64,000 bases of DNA from QZLE01 sp033852135 (GCA_033852135.1 JAWSVB010000009.1:21805-85804), one strand, 5' to 3'; counted from the first letter of the stretch, positions 1-8,740 are shown. Translations and numbers: made by a program. The notes: generated by a model not told the origin, from the letters alone.

Positions 1-307
1 AACCTGTATTTCTTGCCCACAGTTTTCCAGAGGTAACATCAATATTGGCTTCATTAAATGTTTCACCGGCATCTTCAATTATTGACCAGTGTGTGAATCC
101 GTTAAAATTGAACCCAGAGTAAGGGTTATAAGAAACGTTTCCGCCATCAATAATTTCCCTGTTTTCAAATGAATCAAATACAGACTCATCATAAGAGCAA
201 TGGCAGTCAGTTGTATTGATGTTAGTATCACATGCTAATGCAGTATTTATATAAGCGCTTACAAAAAAAGCGATAGATAAAATAACGTAACGAAAAAAAT
301 TATTCAC
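1..307 (-). CDS. Secreted protein, N-terminal part only (cut by window edge)
   Basis: An open frame runs on the minus strand from a GTG at 307-305 to the window edge, giving about 102 residues with no stop. The first 25 residues (MNNFFRYVILSIAFFVSAYINTALA is the pattern: short basic start, hydrophobic core, ALA before a Cys) look like an export signal. The mature part is rich in Asn, Thr and aromatic residues and starts with a Cys cluster (CDTN...DCHC). A GGGAA sequence lies about seven bases before the GTG, which supports that start. I do not recognise the family. The gene faces away from the injection-system genes and is probably unrelated to them. Confidence 0.6.
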   Translation of the reverse strand, partial: MNNFFRYVILSIAFFVSAYINTALACDTNINTTDCHCSYDESVFDSFENREIIDGGNVSYNPYSGFNFNGFTHWSIIEDAGETFNEANIDVTSGKLWARNTG

Positions 308-797
308 AGTCCATTTCCCATTTTTTAATTGATTGGTTTATTGTGTCAGTCAAATTTTGTGAGTCTAACCTGTAAATATTCAGGAGATAGTACCTACAAA
401 AAAGTAAAAACACTCATCATTAACTTTGGTTATCATATCATTATAATTCAATCTTTGTATAATCGATGGGCTAAAGCTAGCCCACCCAAACCCTCAACAA
501 ACTCCATACCCTAAACATCTAAATCTTAACACTCTACTATTCTAACGTTCTAATATTATCGTCTAACATTATGTTTAACTTATACTTAAGTATTTAATTA
601 AGTAGTAAATAACAGGTTTTTACAGCATGTATCCTGTTAGATCCGTTTGATTTAATGTAGTATCGCGAAAGATTCGAAATATTGCATTGCGGGTGCCGTT
701 AGAGGTCATCTTTTTGTAATTTATTTTCGTAAATGTGTTTGCTTCCCTATTATCTGGGATTTATTAATTTAAAAGAATTTAACCAAGGAGAGGTGTT
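308..797. other. Gene-free stretch upstream of the injection-system operon
   Basis: This AT-rich gap of 490 bases separates the divergent secreted-protein gene and the sheath gene, so promoters for both should lie here, but I cannot place a -35/-10 pair with confidence. It holds a perfect 7-bp hairpin at 467-484 (TGGGCTA / TAGCCCA, loop AAGC) without a following T tract and a perfect 10-base palindrome TACTTAAGTA at 583-592. Short ORFs here have no ribosome binding site and no recognisable product. Confidence 0.5.
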
Positions 798-2372
798 ATG
801 CCATCTTATCTGCATCCTGGGGTATATGTTGAAGAGTTATCAAGCGGTTCTAAACCTATTGAGGCCGTGGGTACTTCAACAGCTGCATTTATTGGTTTTA
901 CCGTTAAAGGTTCTATCGGCGAGCCTGTACTGATTTCTAAATGGGAAGAGTACCAAGATCTTTTCGGTGGTATTCAGGATACTGAAACTGCTATCACTGG
1001 TTCTACAAATGTAGTTGGTGATGTTGTAGGTCACTCTGTTTATGCTTTCTTTAAGAACGGTGGCGGCAAGGCTTATATCGTTCGTCTTGCTAAAGGTGCT
1101 AAAGCTTCTGAAAAGAATCTTTTAAGCCCAGATGCTGCTGCAAATAGCACAGCTGCTGCGGACCAGTTGGTTACGTTTTCAGCTATTAATGAGGGTGCTT
1201 GGGGCGATTCTATCGTTGTTAAGATTACCCCTAAAACTGGTACTAAGCTTTTCACTGTTGAAGTTGGAACTGGTACTGGTAAAGCTTTTGAAGCTGCAGA
1301 GAGATTCGCTGACATCAGCTTAAACTCTGCTGATAAAGCTGAGTATATCGTTGGTAATATCAATGGTGTTTCTAACTACATCACTGCTGAGGCGTTATCT
1401 GGCCTTAAAGCTGTTGCTATTAATAAGCTTGCTGCTGGCGATGCGGTTGAAGTTACTCTAGCTGGTGGTAGTGATGGTGCTGCTGCTGATAACGGCGCTT
1501 ATGATGATGTATTCGCTAAGTTTATGAAGATTCGTGATATCAACGTTATCTGTCTTCCTGGTAAATGGTGGAACAGCACTCATAAGCCTGCGATTGAATC
1601 TGCAGTTGCTCACTGTGAGCAGATGAAGAGCCGTATGGTTATTGTCGATCTTCCTCCTAGCACTGAGCTTGAGAAAGAGAAGGATGTAACCGACCTTGGT
1701 CTTCCTACTAAAACTTATTGCGCAACATATTATCCTTGGGCACAGGTTTCAAATCCTTTCTACAATGCGGACACTAACCCTGGAGCTGCTAAGAATGTAT
1801 TGGTTCAGTCTTCTGCTTTTGCAGCGGGCATATGGGCTAAGACTGACTCTAGACGTGGTGTGTGGAAAGCTCCTGCAGGTGTTGAGACTGGTGTACTTGG
1901 CCTTAATGGTCTTGAGTATATCGTTGAAGACAGCGAGCAGGATTATTTGAACCCTCTTGGTATTAATGCTCTTAGAACTTTGCCATCTTATGGTTCTGTT
2001 GTTTGGGGTGCGCGCACTCTTGCTACTAAGGCTGACCCTGAGTGGCGTTACGTTCCAGTTAGAAGAACAGCTATGTTCATCGAGCAAAGCGTTTCTGACG
2101 GCATTCAATGGGCTGTGTTTGAGCCAAATAATAACGATCTTTGGTCTTCACTGCGTGTGAATATCGATTCGTTTATGAATGGTCTTTTCCGTGCCGGTGC
2201 CTTCCAGGGTACTAAGGCTTCTGATGCTTATTTTGTACGTTGTGGACTTGGTGACACAATGACTCAAGGTGATATCGACAGAGGACAGGTGATTGCGGTT
2301 GTTGGTTTTGCGCCGTTAAAACCTGCTGAGTTTGTAATCTTGAGAATCCAACAAAAAGTTGGACAGCAATAA
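798..2372 (+). CDS. eCIS contractile tail sheath protein
   Basis: This 524-residue protein is a phage tail sheath protein, the contracting outer tube of the injection system (Pvc2/Afp2 type). The N-terminus PGVYVEE, preceding GTSTAAFIGF, is typical of the sheath linker arm. The C-terminal 100 residues, with FIEQS...WAVFEPNN, then LW, and the GDIDRG..IAVVGFAPLKPAEFV segment, form the conserved sheath core that contacts the tube. The middle (residues about 110-230, Ala/Gly/Val/Thr-rich) is the variable outer domain. AAGGAG seven bases before the ATG supports the start. It is the first gene of the cluster and the only sheath gene here, while Photorhabdus PVC and Afp clusters have three. Family assignment is secure. 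Confidence 0.96.
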   Translation: MPSYLHPGVYVEELSSGSKPIEAVGTSTAAFIGFTVKGSIGEPVLISKWEEYQDLFGGIQDTETAITGSTNVVGDVVGHSVYAFFKNGGGKAYIVRLAKGAKASEKNLLSPDAAANSTAAADQLVTFSAINEGAWGDSIVVKITPKTGTKLFTVEVGTGTGKAFEAAERFADISLNSADKAEYIVGNINGVSNYITAEALSGLKAVAINKLAAGDAVEVTLAGGSDGAAADNGAYDDVFAKFMKIRDINVICLPGKWWNSTHKPAIESAVAHCEQMKSRMVIVDLPPSTELEKEKDVTDLGLPTKTYCATYYPWAQVSNPFYNADTNPGAAKNVLVQSSAFAAGIWAKTDSRRGVWKAPAGVETGVLGLNGLEYIVEDSEQDYLNPLGINALRTLPSYGSVVWGARTLATKADPEWRYVPVRRTAMFIEQSVSDGIQWAVFEPNNNDLWSSLRVNIDSFMNGLFRAGAFQGTKASDAYFVRCGLGDTMTQGDIDRGQVIAVVGFAPLKPAEFVILRIQQKVGQQ

Positions 2373-2401
2373 GTTAACGAATTAGATAAAGGAAAAATAC
2401 A

Positions 2402-2911
2402 ATGGCAGCACCAATGTTTAATGTTAATACGCATCGTCATGATCCTTACAGAACTTTTAAGTTTCAGGTAATTATCGATGGTAAGTCAGTAGCTGGTCTA
2501 CGCAAAATGGGCGCGCTGAAGAAGAAAACTGAAGCGGTTAAATGGCGTAGTGCAGGCGATCCTTCTCATGAGAGAGTAATGCCTGGTGGTTCAAGCTATG
2601 AGCCGGTTACTTTAGAGATGGGTTTGACACACGATCCTATTTTTGAGGATTGGGCAAAGTCTGTGAACAATATCGATGGCGATTCTGCGATCTCTTTAAA
2701 GAATTTCAGAAAAGATATCATCGTTAATGTTCTTAATCTGCAAGGTCAGGTTGCTATCTCTTATAAGCTTTATCGTGCTTGGGTATCAGATTTTCAGGCA
2801 CTGCCTGATTTAGATGCCGGTAGCATGAACGCTGTTGGTATCCAAACTATCACTTTGCAGCATGAAGGGTGGGAAAGAGATACTAGCGTATCAGAGCCAA
2901 CTGAAGCCTGA
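2402..2911 (+). CDS. eCIS inner tube protein
   Basis: This 169-residue protein belongs to the T4 gp19-like tail tube family (Pvc1/Afp1 type) that stacks in hexamers to form the inner tube pushed out on contraction. The pattern DPYRTFKFQVIIDG near residue 14, GGSSYEPVTLEMGLTHD in the middle and the closing LPDLDAGSMNAVGIQTITLQHEGWE strand region, which packs the beta barrel, are all characteristic. It lies 29 bases after the sheath with GGAAAA ahead of the ATG, so both are probably one transcript. Only one tube gene is present, whereas Afp and PVC encode two (Afp1 and Afp5). Confidence 0.95.
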   Translation: MAAPMFNVNTHRHDPYRTFKFQVIIDGKSVAGLRKMGALKKKTEAVKWRSAGDPSHERVMPGGSSYEPVTLEMGLTHDPIFEDWAKSVNNIDGDSAISLKNFRKDIIVNVLNLQGQVAISYKLYRAWVSDFQALPDLDAGSMNAVGIQTITLQHEGWERDTSVSEPTEA

Positions 2912-2939
2912 TTTTGCTAAGAGTGCGGAGTAAATACTA

Positions 2940-3791
2940 ATGGAAACCCTTCCTGGTGGATATTGGGATGGCCGAACCTGTTTAAAGAGCTATAGTTTTC
3001 GCTCTTTAACCGGGCAGATGGAACTGGACATTATTGAAGCGATGGCAGGAGCTAAATCTACTCCTGCTTCCGTTCCTGCTCAGGTTACATCTGTGCCAGT
3101 TTTGGTTACTTCTGTTTTGGTGGCTGCACTAGAGACCTTTGAGGGTAGAAAACCTACCCGTGAGATAGTGCATAATTTTTCGGTTGCGGATAGACAATTT
3201 TTGATGCGCAAACTGGCAATTATGCTTGGCTATGACTCTTATTGGTTCTCTAAAAAGTGCTCAAATTGTGAGGTGGATTTTGATTTCCAACTTACTAATT
3301 CTGATTTACCGGTAACACCTGCGCAGAAGAGTTTTCCATTCGTTACTCTAGAAACATCGCATGGGGCCAAGACATTCCGTGTCCCAACCGGTGTTGACCA
3401 AGAGGCGATAGCAAGTATTAAGAGTTCGACTCATCGCAGAATAGATATGCAAGGCGCAGAAGATTTATTAATCGGTTTGTGCCTTTGCTCGAATGAGGAT
3501 CTCGAGTTTACCGCTGAAGATATGGAGAAGATTGAGGCGGCGCTTGATGAGGTTTCACCTGGAATTATTACCAACATCAATGCTGGTTGCCCAGAGTGTG
3601 GAACAGAGCATCAAATTCGATTAGACCCTTACTATTTGTTGCAGAAAGGTTTGGGCAAAGATCTGTTTAATGAGATCCATACCATAGCTCTTAATTATAA
3701 CTGGAGCGAGGCGGAGATTTTGGCATTAAGCAGAAGTAGAAGAGAGATCTATCTTGGTTTAATAGACCAGGATGGTTTTGCTGAAGAGTGA
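2940..3791 (+). CDS. gp26-like baseplate or assembly protein with two CxxC pairs
   Basis: This 283-residue protein resembles the T4 base plate family (gp26/gp51-like) found after the tube gene in eCIS and some phage clusters. The opening PGGYWDG, a central basic-hydrophobic helical region, and cysteine pairs C107/C110 (CSNC) and C217/C220 (CPEC) suggest a zinc ribbon assembled from two distant halves. The last 40 residues (IALNYNWSEAEILALSRSRR) look like the small Afp6/DUF6760-type helical motif, which is a separate small protein in some clusters. The start is supported by GCGGAG nine bases upstream. Placement in the gp26-like family and the zinc site are inference from pattern, not from a search. 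Confidence 0.72.
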   Translation: METLPGGYWDGRTCLKSYSFRSLTGQMELDIIEAMAGAKSTPASVPAQVTSVPVLVTSVLVAALETFEGRKPTREIVHNFSVADRQFLMRKLAIMLGYDSYWFSKKCSNCEVDFDFQLTNSDLPVTPAQKSFPFVTLETSHGAKTFRVPTGVDQEAIASIKSSTHRRIDMQGAEDLLIGLCLCSNEDLEFTAEDMEKIEAALDEVSPGIITNINAGCPECGTEHQIRLDPYYLLQKGLGKDLFNEIHTIALNYNWSEAEILALSRSRREIYLGLIDQDGFAEE

Positions 3792-3801
3792 TTATTTCCG
3801 A

Positions 3802-3885
3802 CCCCTGAGCGTAGCCGAAGGGTAGGAAAATACGATGGTAATTTGAAGAAAAATGTAGGTTGGTGCTGAGCTTGCGAAGCCCAAC
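3802..3885. repeat. Two short palindromic repeats (GAGCGTAGCCGAAGG and GTTGG...CCAAC types)
   Basis: Between the gp26-like gene and the next ORF lie CCCCTGAGCGTAGCCGAAGGG at 3802-3822 and a 32-base unit at 3854-3885 that starts TGTAGGTTGG and ends GAAGCCCAAC. The second is a hairpin (GTTGG...CCAAC and GCTGAGCTTGCGAAGC). Both recur elsewhere in this window (8741-8775, 17859-17985), so they are dispersed repeats of the REP type and not gene-specific signals. Confidence 0.85.
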
Positions 3886-3912
3886 GAAAGATGGAAAAGA
3901 AGAGGCCATATA

Positions 3913-5358
3913 GTGGGATTTTTTAGCGAGATAATTCAGGACAGTGGTGCAGGTAACACATCTGCCACCAGCGGTTTTATGCGCTCAAATAACTCTTCTA
4001 ATGGCATGGTTGACCAAGGCGTACACAGCCATGATTTGTCGAGCCTTAGCTTGCAAAATAGTGCGCAAAAATCTAGTCAGCAAAGCAGTAGTTTGCAAAA
4101 ACATGATTTACAGAATGACAGCTTGAAAGGAAATCCAAATGCATTTCCTTTGGCTGATGCCAATATCGATTCCGATACTCATATACCAAGGTTTAGTAAT
4201 AAATCAGCTGAGAGTAATGGGGCGCATAGTCTTATGCGCGAGGCAAAAAGTTTACCAAATGATAATTTACAGAGCTCAAAATTATCAAATCAAGATGATA
4301 CCCCGGAAGTTGAAGGGGAAGAATTTAACTTTGCAGATGAGCAATCAATTGAGGATAACCTTGAGATTGACTTAGCTGCTCAGTTACACAGAGTTCAGGT
4401 AGAACGGTCGCTGAAAACGCGATCTCGAGTGCGTGATAATGTCCCTTGTTCAGAAGAGTCGCAAATGATTAGCCCAAAAGGTGGTGATTCTGACGAACAT
4501 TTACATGAAATAATTGTGAATAAATCCAGTATAGATCGGAAGCAGAAGTCAGATGCCGAAAATGCGCGTGATTATAAGTCGGATTCCGAGTTTATTGAGA
4601 GCAGTTCTGTTGAGCGTGAGTGTGATAAAAATTTCCACAATAGTCGTAATATTTCAGGCGAGTCTTTCTATGATCGAAAGGTCGAACTCACAAAGAGTCA
4701 GATTAATGAACGTGAAAGTAGGACGAGTACAGATGTGGAGGACATAAATCTGAGGAACAGTCAGGGGCAGCGCACTTTGCCTGGGCGTTACACTGAGGGG
4801 CCTGAGCGTTACACTAAAGGGCCTGGACGTTTAGAAAACGGGCCTGAGCGTTACACTAAAGGTCCTGAGCATTACACTAATGGGCCTAGAACAAATAAAA
4901 ACAGTGAAAGCGGAGAGGGTAAAAACTCGATAGATATGACAAGTATCTTCTCCGAGTTAGAGTCTGCAGTAAGTGCTCTCTCTTCAGCTTCCACTTCCAC
5001 ATCAAGCAAGCCAAATGATAGATATAGACCTCCTAGCCAAAAGGCAAAATCTGAAGCTGAGACCCAAATTGAAGACCTATTTGAGTTAAATGGTAAAAAG
5101 CAGCTAGGGTCACAACGTTCCAATAACAGAGCGCAGAAGCTAAAAAATAAACCACAAGGTGAAAACCGTACATCTAAAGCAAATCTATTACAGCCTAAAG
5201 TTAGCATTGGTCAGATTGATGTAATAGTTAATGCTGCTCCTGAGTCTAAAAGTGAATCTACAGGGGCAAGTTCATCGGCTAACCCTTTCTCATCTGCACC
5301 TAGTAATCAATCAAATAGCAGTAGTTACTCAAGCAAGAACTACACCAGGAGAATATAA
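3913..5358 (+). CDS. Ser/Asn-rich eCIS-associated protein of unknown function
   Basis: This 481-residue hydrophilic protein is dominated by Ser, Asn, Gln, Glu and Lys and looks largely disordered. Residues 290-324 are five copies of a heptapeptide of the form P-E/G-R/H-Y-T-x-G. Near the C-terminus (about residues 427-437) is a hydrophobic strand VSIGQIDVIVN; a similar IGxIxV strand is, to my knowledge, common in proteins encoded just ahead of DUF4255 genes in eCIS loci. The GTG start has AAGAGG eight bases upstream. The stop TAA abuts the ATG of the DUF4255 gene, so the two are translationally close. I see no enzymatic motif. It may be a cap, adaptor or assembly factor of the particle; this is a guess from position. 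Confidence 0.7.
   Translation: MGFFSEIIQDSGAGNTSATSGFMRSNNSSNGMVDQGVHSHDLSSLSLQNSAQKSSQQSSSLQKHDLQNDSLKGNPNAFPLADANIDSDTHIPRFSNKSAESNGAHSLMREAKSLPNDNLQSSKLSNQDDTPEVEGEEFNFADEQSIEDNLEIDLAAQLHRVQVERSLKTRSRVRDNVPCSEESQMISPKGGDSDEHLHEIIVNKSSIDRKQKSDAENARDYKSDSEFIESSSVERECDKNFHNSRNISGESFYDRKVELTKSQINERESRTSTDVEDINLRNSQGQRTLPGRYTEGPERYTKGPGRLENGPERYTKGPEHYTNGPRTNKNSESGEGKNSIDMTSIFSELESAVSALSSASTSTSSKPNDRYRPPSQKAKSEAETQIEDLFELNGKKQLGSQRSNNRAQKLKNKPQGENRTSKANLLQPKVSIGQIDVIVNAAPESKSESTGASSSANPFSSAPSNQSNSSSYSSKNYTRRI
4780..4884 (+). repeat. Five 21-bp tandem repeats inside the Ser/Asn-rich gene
   Basis: Units start at 4780, 4801, 4822, 4843 and 4864, each 21 bases and in frame, encoding PGRYTEG, PERYTKG, PGRLENG, PERYTKG and PEHYTNG. 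Units 2 and 4 are almost identical in DNA, which suggests recent expansion or exchange; such in-frame repeats can vary in number between strains. Confidence 0.9.
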
Positions 5359-5994
5359 ATGGCAGCTCCTTCCCCTTCCTCCCTCTCCAAGGTTTGCAAC
5401 GCAGTTGCCAGACATATCAGTGATAATATTATTGATGATGGTTCTGATGTTCGCGTGGTTGTTGGTAACCCAGCAGATGCAAAGCCGGCAGGGCAGGATT
5501 CTGACCATAAGATCAATCTTTTCTTTTATAGAATTGAGCCATATGCATTTTCGCCAGATACCACATCAGGCGAGAATTTAATGACTAAAACCCATTGCCT
5601 GATAACTCCATTTGCAGTTACTGAAGATAATGTAAGCTCGGGGGAAAACGACCTGCGTTTTCTAGGTGAAGTTATCCGCATCCTGCATGAGAAACCATTT
5701 GTGCAGGTGAAGATTGAAGATGGTGAAGAGTTCTTTATCCAGATAGTTCAACAAGGGCTAAGCACCGAAGAGATTAATCAGGTGTGGAACAACCAGCGTG
5801 ATGTTACCTACAGACCATCGATTGGATACGAGATCTCCATAACACCGATTATCCCTAAAGATAAAAAGATCCAAGCTCCGCCAGTTGAGAAAGTTTCTCT
5901 TATTACTGTATCTGATATCTCCTATAAGAAAGCAGATATGGAAACGATAAAAGAGCACGGTATTGAAACCACCGTATGTGAGGCTAAAAAATAA
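5359..5994 (+). CDS. DUF4255 (Pvc16-type) tail terminator protein
   Basis: This 211-residue protein matches the DUF4255/Pvc16_N family, which caps the distal end of the tube and sheath in PVC-type particles. Characteristic are the N-terminal helix SLSKVCNAVARHI, the strand INLFFYRIEPYA followed by a polar loop, LITPFAV, and LRFLGEVIRILHEKP. AGGAGA lies seven bases before the ATG. The stop overlaps the next start by one base (TAATG), so it is co-translated with the AAA+ ATPase, the usual neighbour of this family. Confidence 0.93.
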   Translation: MAAPSPSSLSKVCNAVARHISDNIIDDGSDVRVVVGNPADAKPAGQDSDHKINLFFYRIEPYAFSPDTTSGENLMTKTHCLITPFAVTEDNVSSGENDLRFLGEVIRILHEKPFVQVKIEDGEEFFIQIVQQGLSTEEINQVWNNQRDVTYRPSIGYEISITPIIPKDKKIQAPPVEKVSLITVSDISYKKADMETIKEHGIETTVCEAKK

Positions 5995-7340
5995 TGAAGC
6001 TAGCTACTGCTTTAGATGAGTTTGAAAATAACGACCTTGCTACACTCGAGCTCGAGTGTGAAAGGGTACGTATTCTTTGCTCAATTCTAGAGACAAGTCG
6101 CAAGGATGGTGCGGTAGCTAACAGTGAATATGAAAAACTAAGCGCAGTTCAAAATGATATTTTTTCACTCAGAAGCAATCAGCCGTTTTGGGAAAATATA
6201 TGTAAATCCGAGCTGACGCTAATGGAAGCCGATGTTCTAGCATGTATGTTGGCTCCTGAGCTTGACCCTGCAGTGGGTTGGGCGTATCAAAGATTGCAAT
6301 CAACCAATTCCAACTTTCCATCTGCAGCACTATTGATAGATCTACTGTGTATCGATTTGAGTGCTCTTGGTGAGTTTTATAAAGTGTTTGAGCGTGGCTC
6401 AAATCTGCTGAATGAAAATCTGATAAAGCATGATGATTTCGAGCTTTACTCGCCACTACGTTTAATGCCTGGTGTGGTGCAGCTATTTCTTGGTAATGAC
6501 AGCAGTGTTATCGAACTTCCTGGTGCAACTCTGGTTGATGAAGAGTATTCGTGGGATGAGCTTATTCTCCCTGCTGACCGCATCAAGATGTTGCAGGAAT
6601 ACCTCAACTGGATTAAGCACAAATCTACAGTAATTGAGCAGTGGCAAGGTAAAAAGACTGGTGGCCCTATAGCTCTTTTCAGCGGCCCATCTGGAACAGG
6701 TAAAACTTTAGCGGCATCAATCATTGCCAGTCAGATTGGACGCCCATTGTATAAAGTAGATTTAGGACGTCTGGTTAGTAAATATATTGGTGAGACGGAA
6801 AAGAACCTGAATAGCCTTTTTGATACAGCTGAGTGCCGCGATGTAGTTTTACTATTTGATGAAGCGGATAGTTTGTTTGGCAAAAGGGGCGATATCAAGG
6901 AATCTAAAGATCGTTATTCCAACCTTGAAGTAAGCCATCTGTTATCTCGTCTTGAGACAATCAGCACTCCATGTATTCTCACCACAAATATCCGTAAGAA
7001 TATTGATTCAGCTTTCCTACGCCGCTTTCAGGTTGTGGTTGAATTCCCACGCCCTGATGCTAATTCGCGTAAAAATATTTGGGGCAAAAGCCTGCCACCA
7101 AAGGCTCCGATATCCAGCGAAATTGATCTATCGGTTTTAGCCAAAATCTCTAATTTTAATGGCGGAAATATCAAGAATGCAGCACTGAATGCAGCATACC
7201 TTGCAGCTGCTGATGAAACACATATTGAATATAAACATCTCGCTACGGCAGTTTGGCGCGAGATGGCAAAAGATGGAAGAGAGCTGCTTGATTCAGATCT
7301 TGGCCCCCTTAAGGAGTATTTAGAGGGTGGTTTGAATTGA
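5994..7340 (+). CDS. eCIS AAA+ ATPase (Pvc15/Afp15 type)
   Basis: This 448-residue protein has a helical N-terminal half (about 200 residues) without a clear motif and a C-terminal AAA+ domain. Walker A is GPSGTGKT at residues 231-238, Walker B is LLFDEAD around 286-292, and FLRRF near 342 supplies the arginine finger region. In Afp and PVC systems the homologous ATPase is needed for stable assembly of particles or loading of cargo. The gene is coupled to the DUF4255 gene by TAATG. All key ATPase residues are present, so it should be active. Confidence 0.94.
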   Translation: MKLATALDEFENNDLATLELECERVRILCSILETSRKDGAVANSEYEKLSAVQNDIFSLRSNQPFWENICKSELTLMEADVLACMLAPELDPAVGWAYQRLQSTNSNFPSAALLIDLLCIDLSALGEFYKVFERGSNLLNENLIKHDDFELYSPLRLMPGVVQLFLGNDSSVIELPGATLVDEEYSWDELILPADRIKMLQEYLNWIKHKSTVIEQWQGKKTGGPIALFSGPSGTGKTLAASIIASQIGRPLYKVDLGRLVSKYIGETEKNLNSLFDTAECRDVVLLFDEADSLFGKRGDIKESKDRYSNLEVSHLLSRLETISTPCILTTNIRKNIDSAFLRRFQVVVEFPRPDANSRKNIWGKSLPPKAPISSEIDLSVLAKISNFNGGNIKNAALNAAYLAAADETHIEYKHLATAVWREMAKDGRELLDSDLGPLKEYLEGGLN

Positions 7341-7353
7341 AAGAGAGGGAACA

Positions 7354-7656
7354 ATGATTCATATAGATAGAATGTCGATTCAACTGCCAGAAGGGTTTGA
7401 GGCACGGGGTGGAAATATAGCGCGCTTGGTTGGCGAGTATCTGCAAAGCGCCAAAATAACTAACTCCGCAGTGATAGATGTTATGTCGGTTTCTAATATA
7501 ACTGCAAAAGTAAACGATACAGATGAGTCAATAGCTGGGAATATTGCCAACTCCATTCTTGCGCAAAGCGTTAGTGGGCAAAACCCGTCTTCGCAAAACA
7601 GATCTTCTCAGAATATTAATTCACTACAGACAAATAAACAGCAAGGTACTGCTTGA
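7354..7656 (+). CDS. Small conserved eCIS-cluster protein
   Basis: This 100-residue protein begins with MIHIDRMSIQLPEGF and continues with IARLVGEYLQSAKI and a C-terminal amphipathic stretch ESIAGNIANSIL, followed by a Ser/Gln/Asn-rich tail. Small proteins with this layout (a strand followed by RLPxGF and an IAxLVxEYL helix) occur after the ATPase in other contractile tail clusters as I recall them; no function is known to me. AGAGGGA precedes the ATG by six bases. It overlaps the next gene at TGATG. It could be an assembly chaperone or a baseplate part. Confidence 0.75.
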   Translation: MIHIDRMSIQLPEGFEARGGNIARLVGEYLQSAKITNSAVIDVMSVSNITAKVNDTDESIAGNIANSILAQSVSGQNPSSQNRSSQNINSLQTNKQQGTA

Positions 7657-8288
7657 TGTTAAATGTAACAAAAGGAGTTTTGGTTGAATATGCACTCTCA
7701 ATACCACCGTTGGTATTAGGGTTTGATTTCAATCCAAAAACCCTTACAAGAACCAGAACCATCACTATCAAAAAAACCAATGTTCCCGGTAGAAGTGGTT
7801 ATGATTTTGTTTTACCTACCGAGACGCCAAAGGTTGCACAGGGTGTAAGTGTAGAGCCAGAAACCTTCACCATTGACGTATTGATTGATGCAACCGAAAG
7901 ACTGGAAGAGGGTAATGCAATTGCTGAGACCTTCGGTATCGAACCAGAGCTCGATACTTTAAGAACAATGGTAGAGCCAAAAGAGAGCGGCCCTGGTGGC
8001 ATGCAGATGTTGGCCGGATTAGGTTTCGGTGGCAGCAGAGCATTTCAGCGTGATAAATCAGCATCTGTATTGTTGTTTATCTGGGGCAGCCATGTCTTAC
8101 CGGTATTTTTAACCTCAATAACCGTAGAGCAGACGGACCACTTTCCCAACCTGGTCCCATATCGTGCCAAAGTTAGTCTCTCTATGAAGGTTATCGAAGG
8201 TAACAATATCTTCTACAAAGCAGAGAAGATTCGCCAGGTTATAGGAGCAGCGATGAATCTGGGTAATGAGATAGGGGGCTTATTCTGA
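7656..8288 (+). CDS. CIS tube-initiator/baseplate protein (Pvc7 N-terminal type)
   Basis: This 210-residue protein resembles the N-terminal part of Pvc7/Afp7, which links the tube to the baseplate hub. Visible are LGFDFNPKTLTRTRT, the VSVEPETFTIDVLIDAT strand pair, a Gly-rich loop (GPGGMQMLAGLGFGG), SVLLFIWGSHVLPVFLTSITVEQTDH and a final beta strand LVPYRAKVSLSMKVIE. I chose the ATG at 7656, which overlaps the previous stop (TGATG) and has AAGG nine bases upstream; a TTG one codon earlier is less likely. The LysM part that is fused in Pvc7 is encoded by the next gene here, overlapping at TGATG. Confidence 0.85.
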   Translation: MLNVTKGVLVEYALSIPPLVLGFDFNPKTLTRTRTITIKKTNVPGRSGYDFVLPTETPKVAQGVSVEPETFTIDVLIDATERLEEGNAIAETFGIEPELDTLRTMVEPKESGPGGMQMLAGLGFGGSRAFQRDKSASVLLFIWGSHVLPVFLTSITVEQTDHFPNLVPYRAKVSLSMKVIEGNNIFYKAEKIRQVIGAAMNLGNEIGGLF

Positions 8289-8596
8289 TGCGAGCCGATA
8301 GATCTAGATACAAAGATACTCCAGGATTTACACCATCTGCAGGCTCCACCACTCAAGGTAAAAGTCAGGCTTTTAAAGGCTTAAGATTTAGAGATATCAA
8401 ACCGGCAACTGGTGTAGTTGAGTATGAGATAAAGCAGGGGGATCGTTTAGACCACCTAGCGCAGAACTACTACAACAACGACCGTATGTGGTGGCGCATT
8501 CTGGATGCGAATCCACATATCTCATACGGAGCCGACCTGATATTAGATAGCAATATGATTGGTGAGATTATTTTGATTCCAAGGGAATCGGAATAG
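8288..8596 (+). CDS. LysM-domain baseplate protein (tail protein X-like)
   Basis: This 102-residue protein has a polar N-terminus and one LysM-like domain at about residues 45-100: YEIKQGDRLDHLAQNYYNNDRMWW and IGEIILIP are the first strand-helix and last strand. Such proteins sit between tube and hub in contractile tails and may bind peptidoglycan or just clamp the tube. It overlaps the previous gene by one base (TGATG). It ends a run of tightly coupled genes, and a 280-base gap filled with repeats follows. Confidence 0.9.
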   Translation: MRADRSRYKDTPGFTPSAGSTTQGKSQAFKGLRFRDIKPATGVVEYEIKQGDRLDHLAQNYYNNDRMWWRILDANPHISYGADLILDSNMIGEIILIPRESE

Positions 8597-8621
8597 TTAA
8601 ATATGGTTTCCATGTAGGAAA

Positions 8622-8729
8622 CCGTCATCCCGGCGAAGGCCGGGATCCAGCAAATAAGAGCGAAGCTCATTTTGCCGCGCATAGCGCGAGAAAAAAGTTA
8701 GAGAATGGATTCCCGCTTTTGCGGGAAGA
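8622..8729. repeat. Composite palindromic repeat, CGTCATCCC...GGGAAGACG
   Basis: The unit opens with CGTCATCCCGGCGAAGG and closes with GATTCCCGCTTTTGCGGG, with smaller palindromes between (GCCGCGCATAGCGCG at 8674-8688). The outer ends are inverted copies of each other. The same architecture recurs at 10204-10275, 11315-11386, 11433-11542 and 25101-25182, so it is a dispersed element of the dRS3/REP-like kind found in many proteobacteria. Confidence 0.88.
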
Positions 8730-8740
8730 CGAACTAAAGG

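Noticed and set aside
329..514. 61-residue open frame upstream of the sheath gene
   Set aside because: No ribosome binding site and no recognisable sequence; treated as part of the gene-free stretch.
1073..1363. 96-residue open frame on the minus strand inside the sheath gene
   Set aside because: It overlaps a secure coding region entirely, has biased composition and no ribosome binding site.
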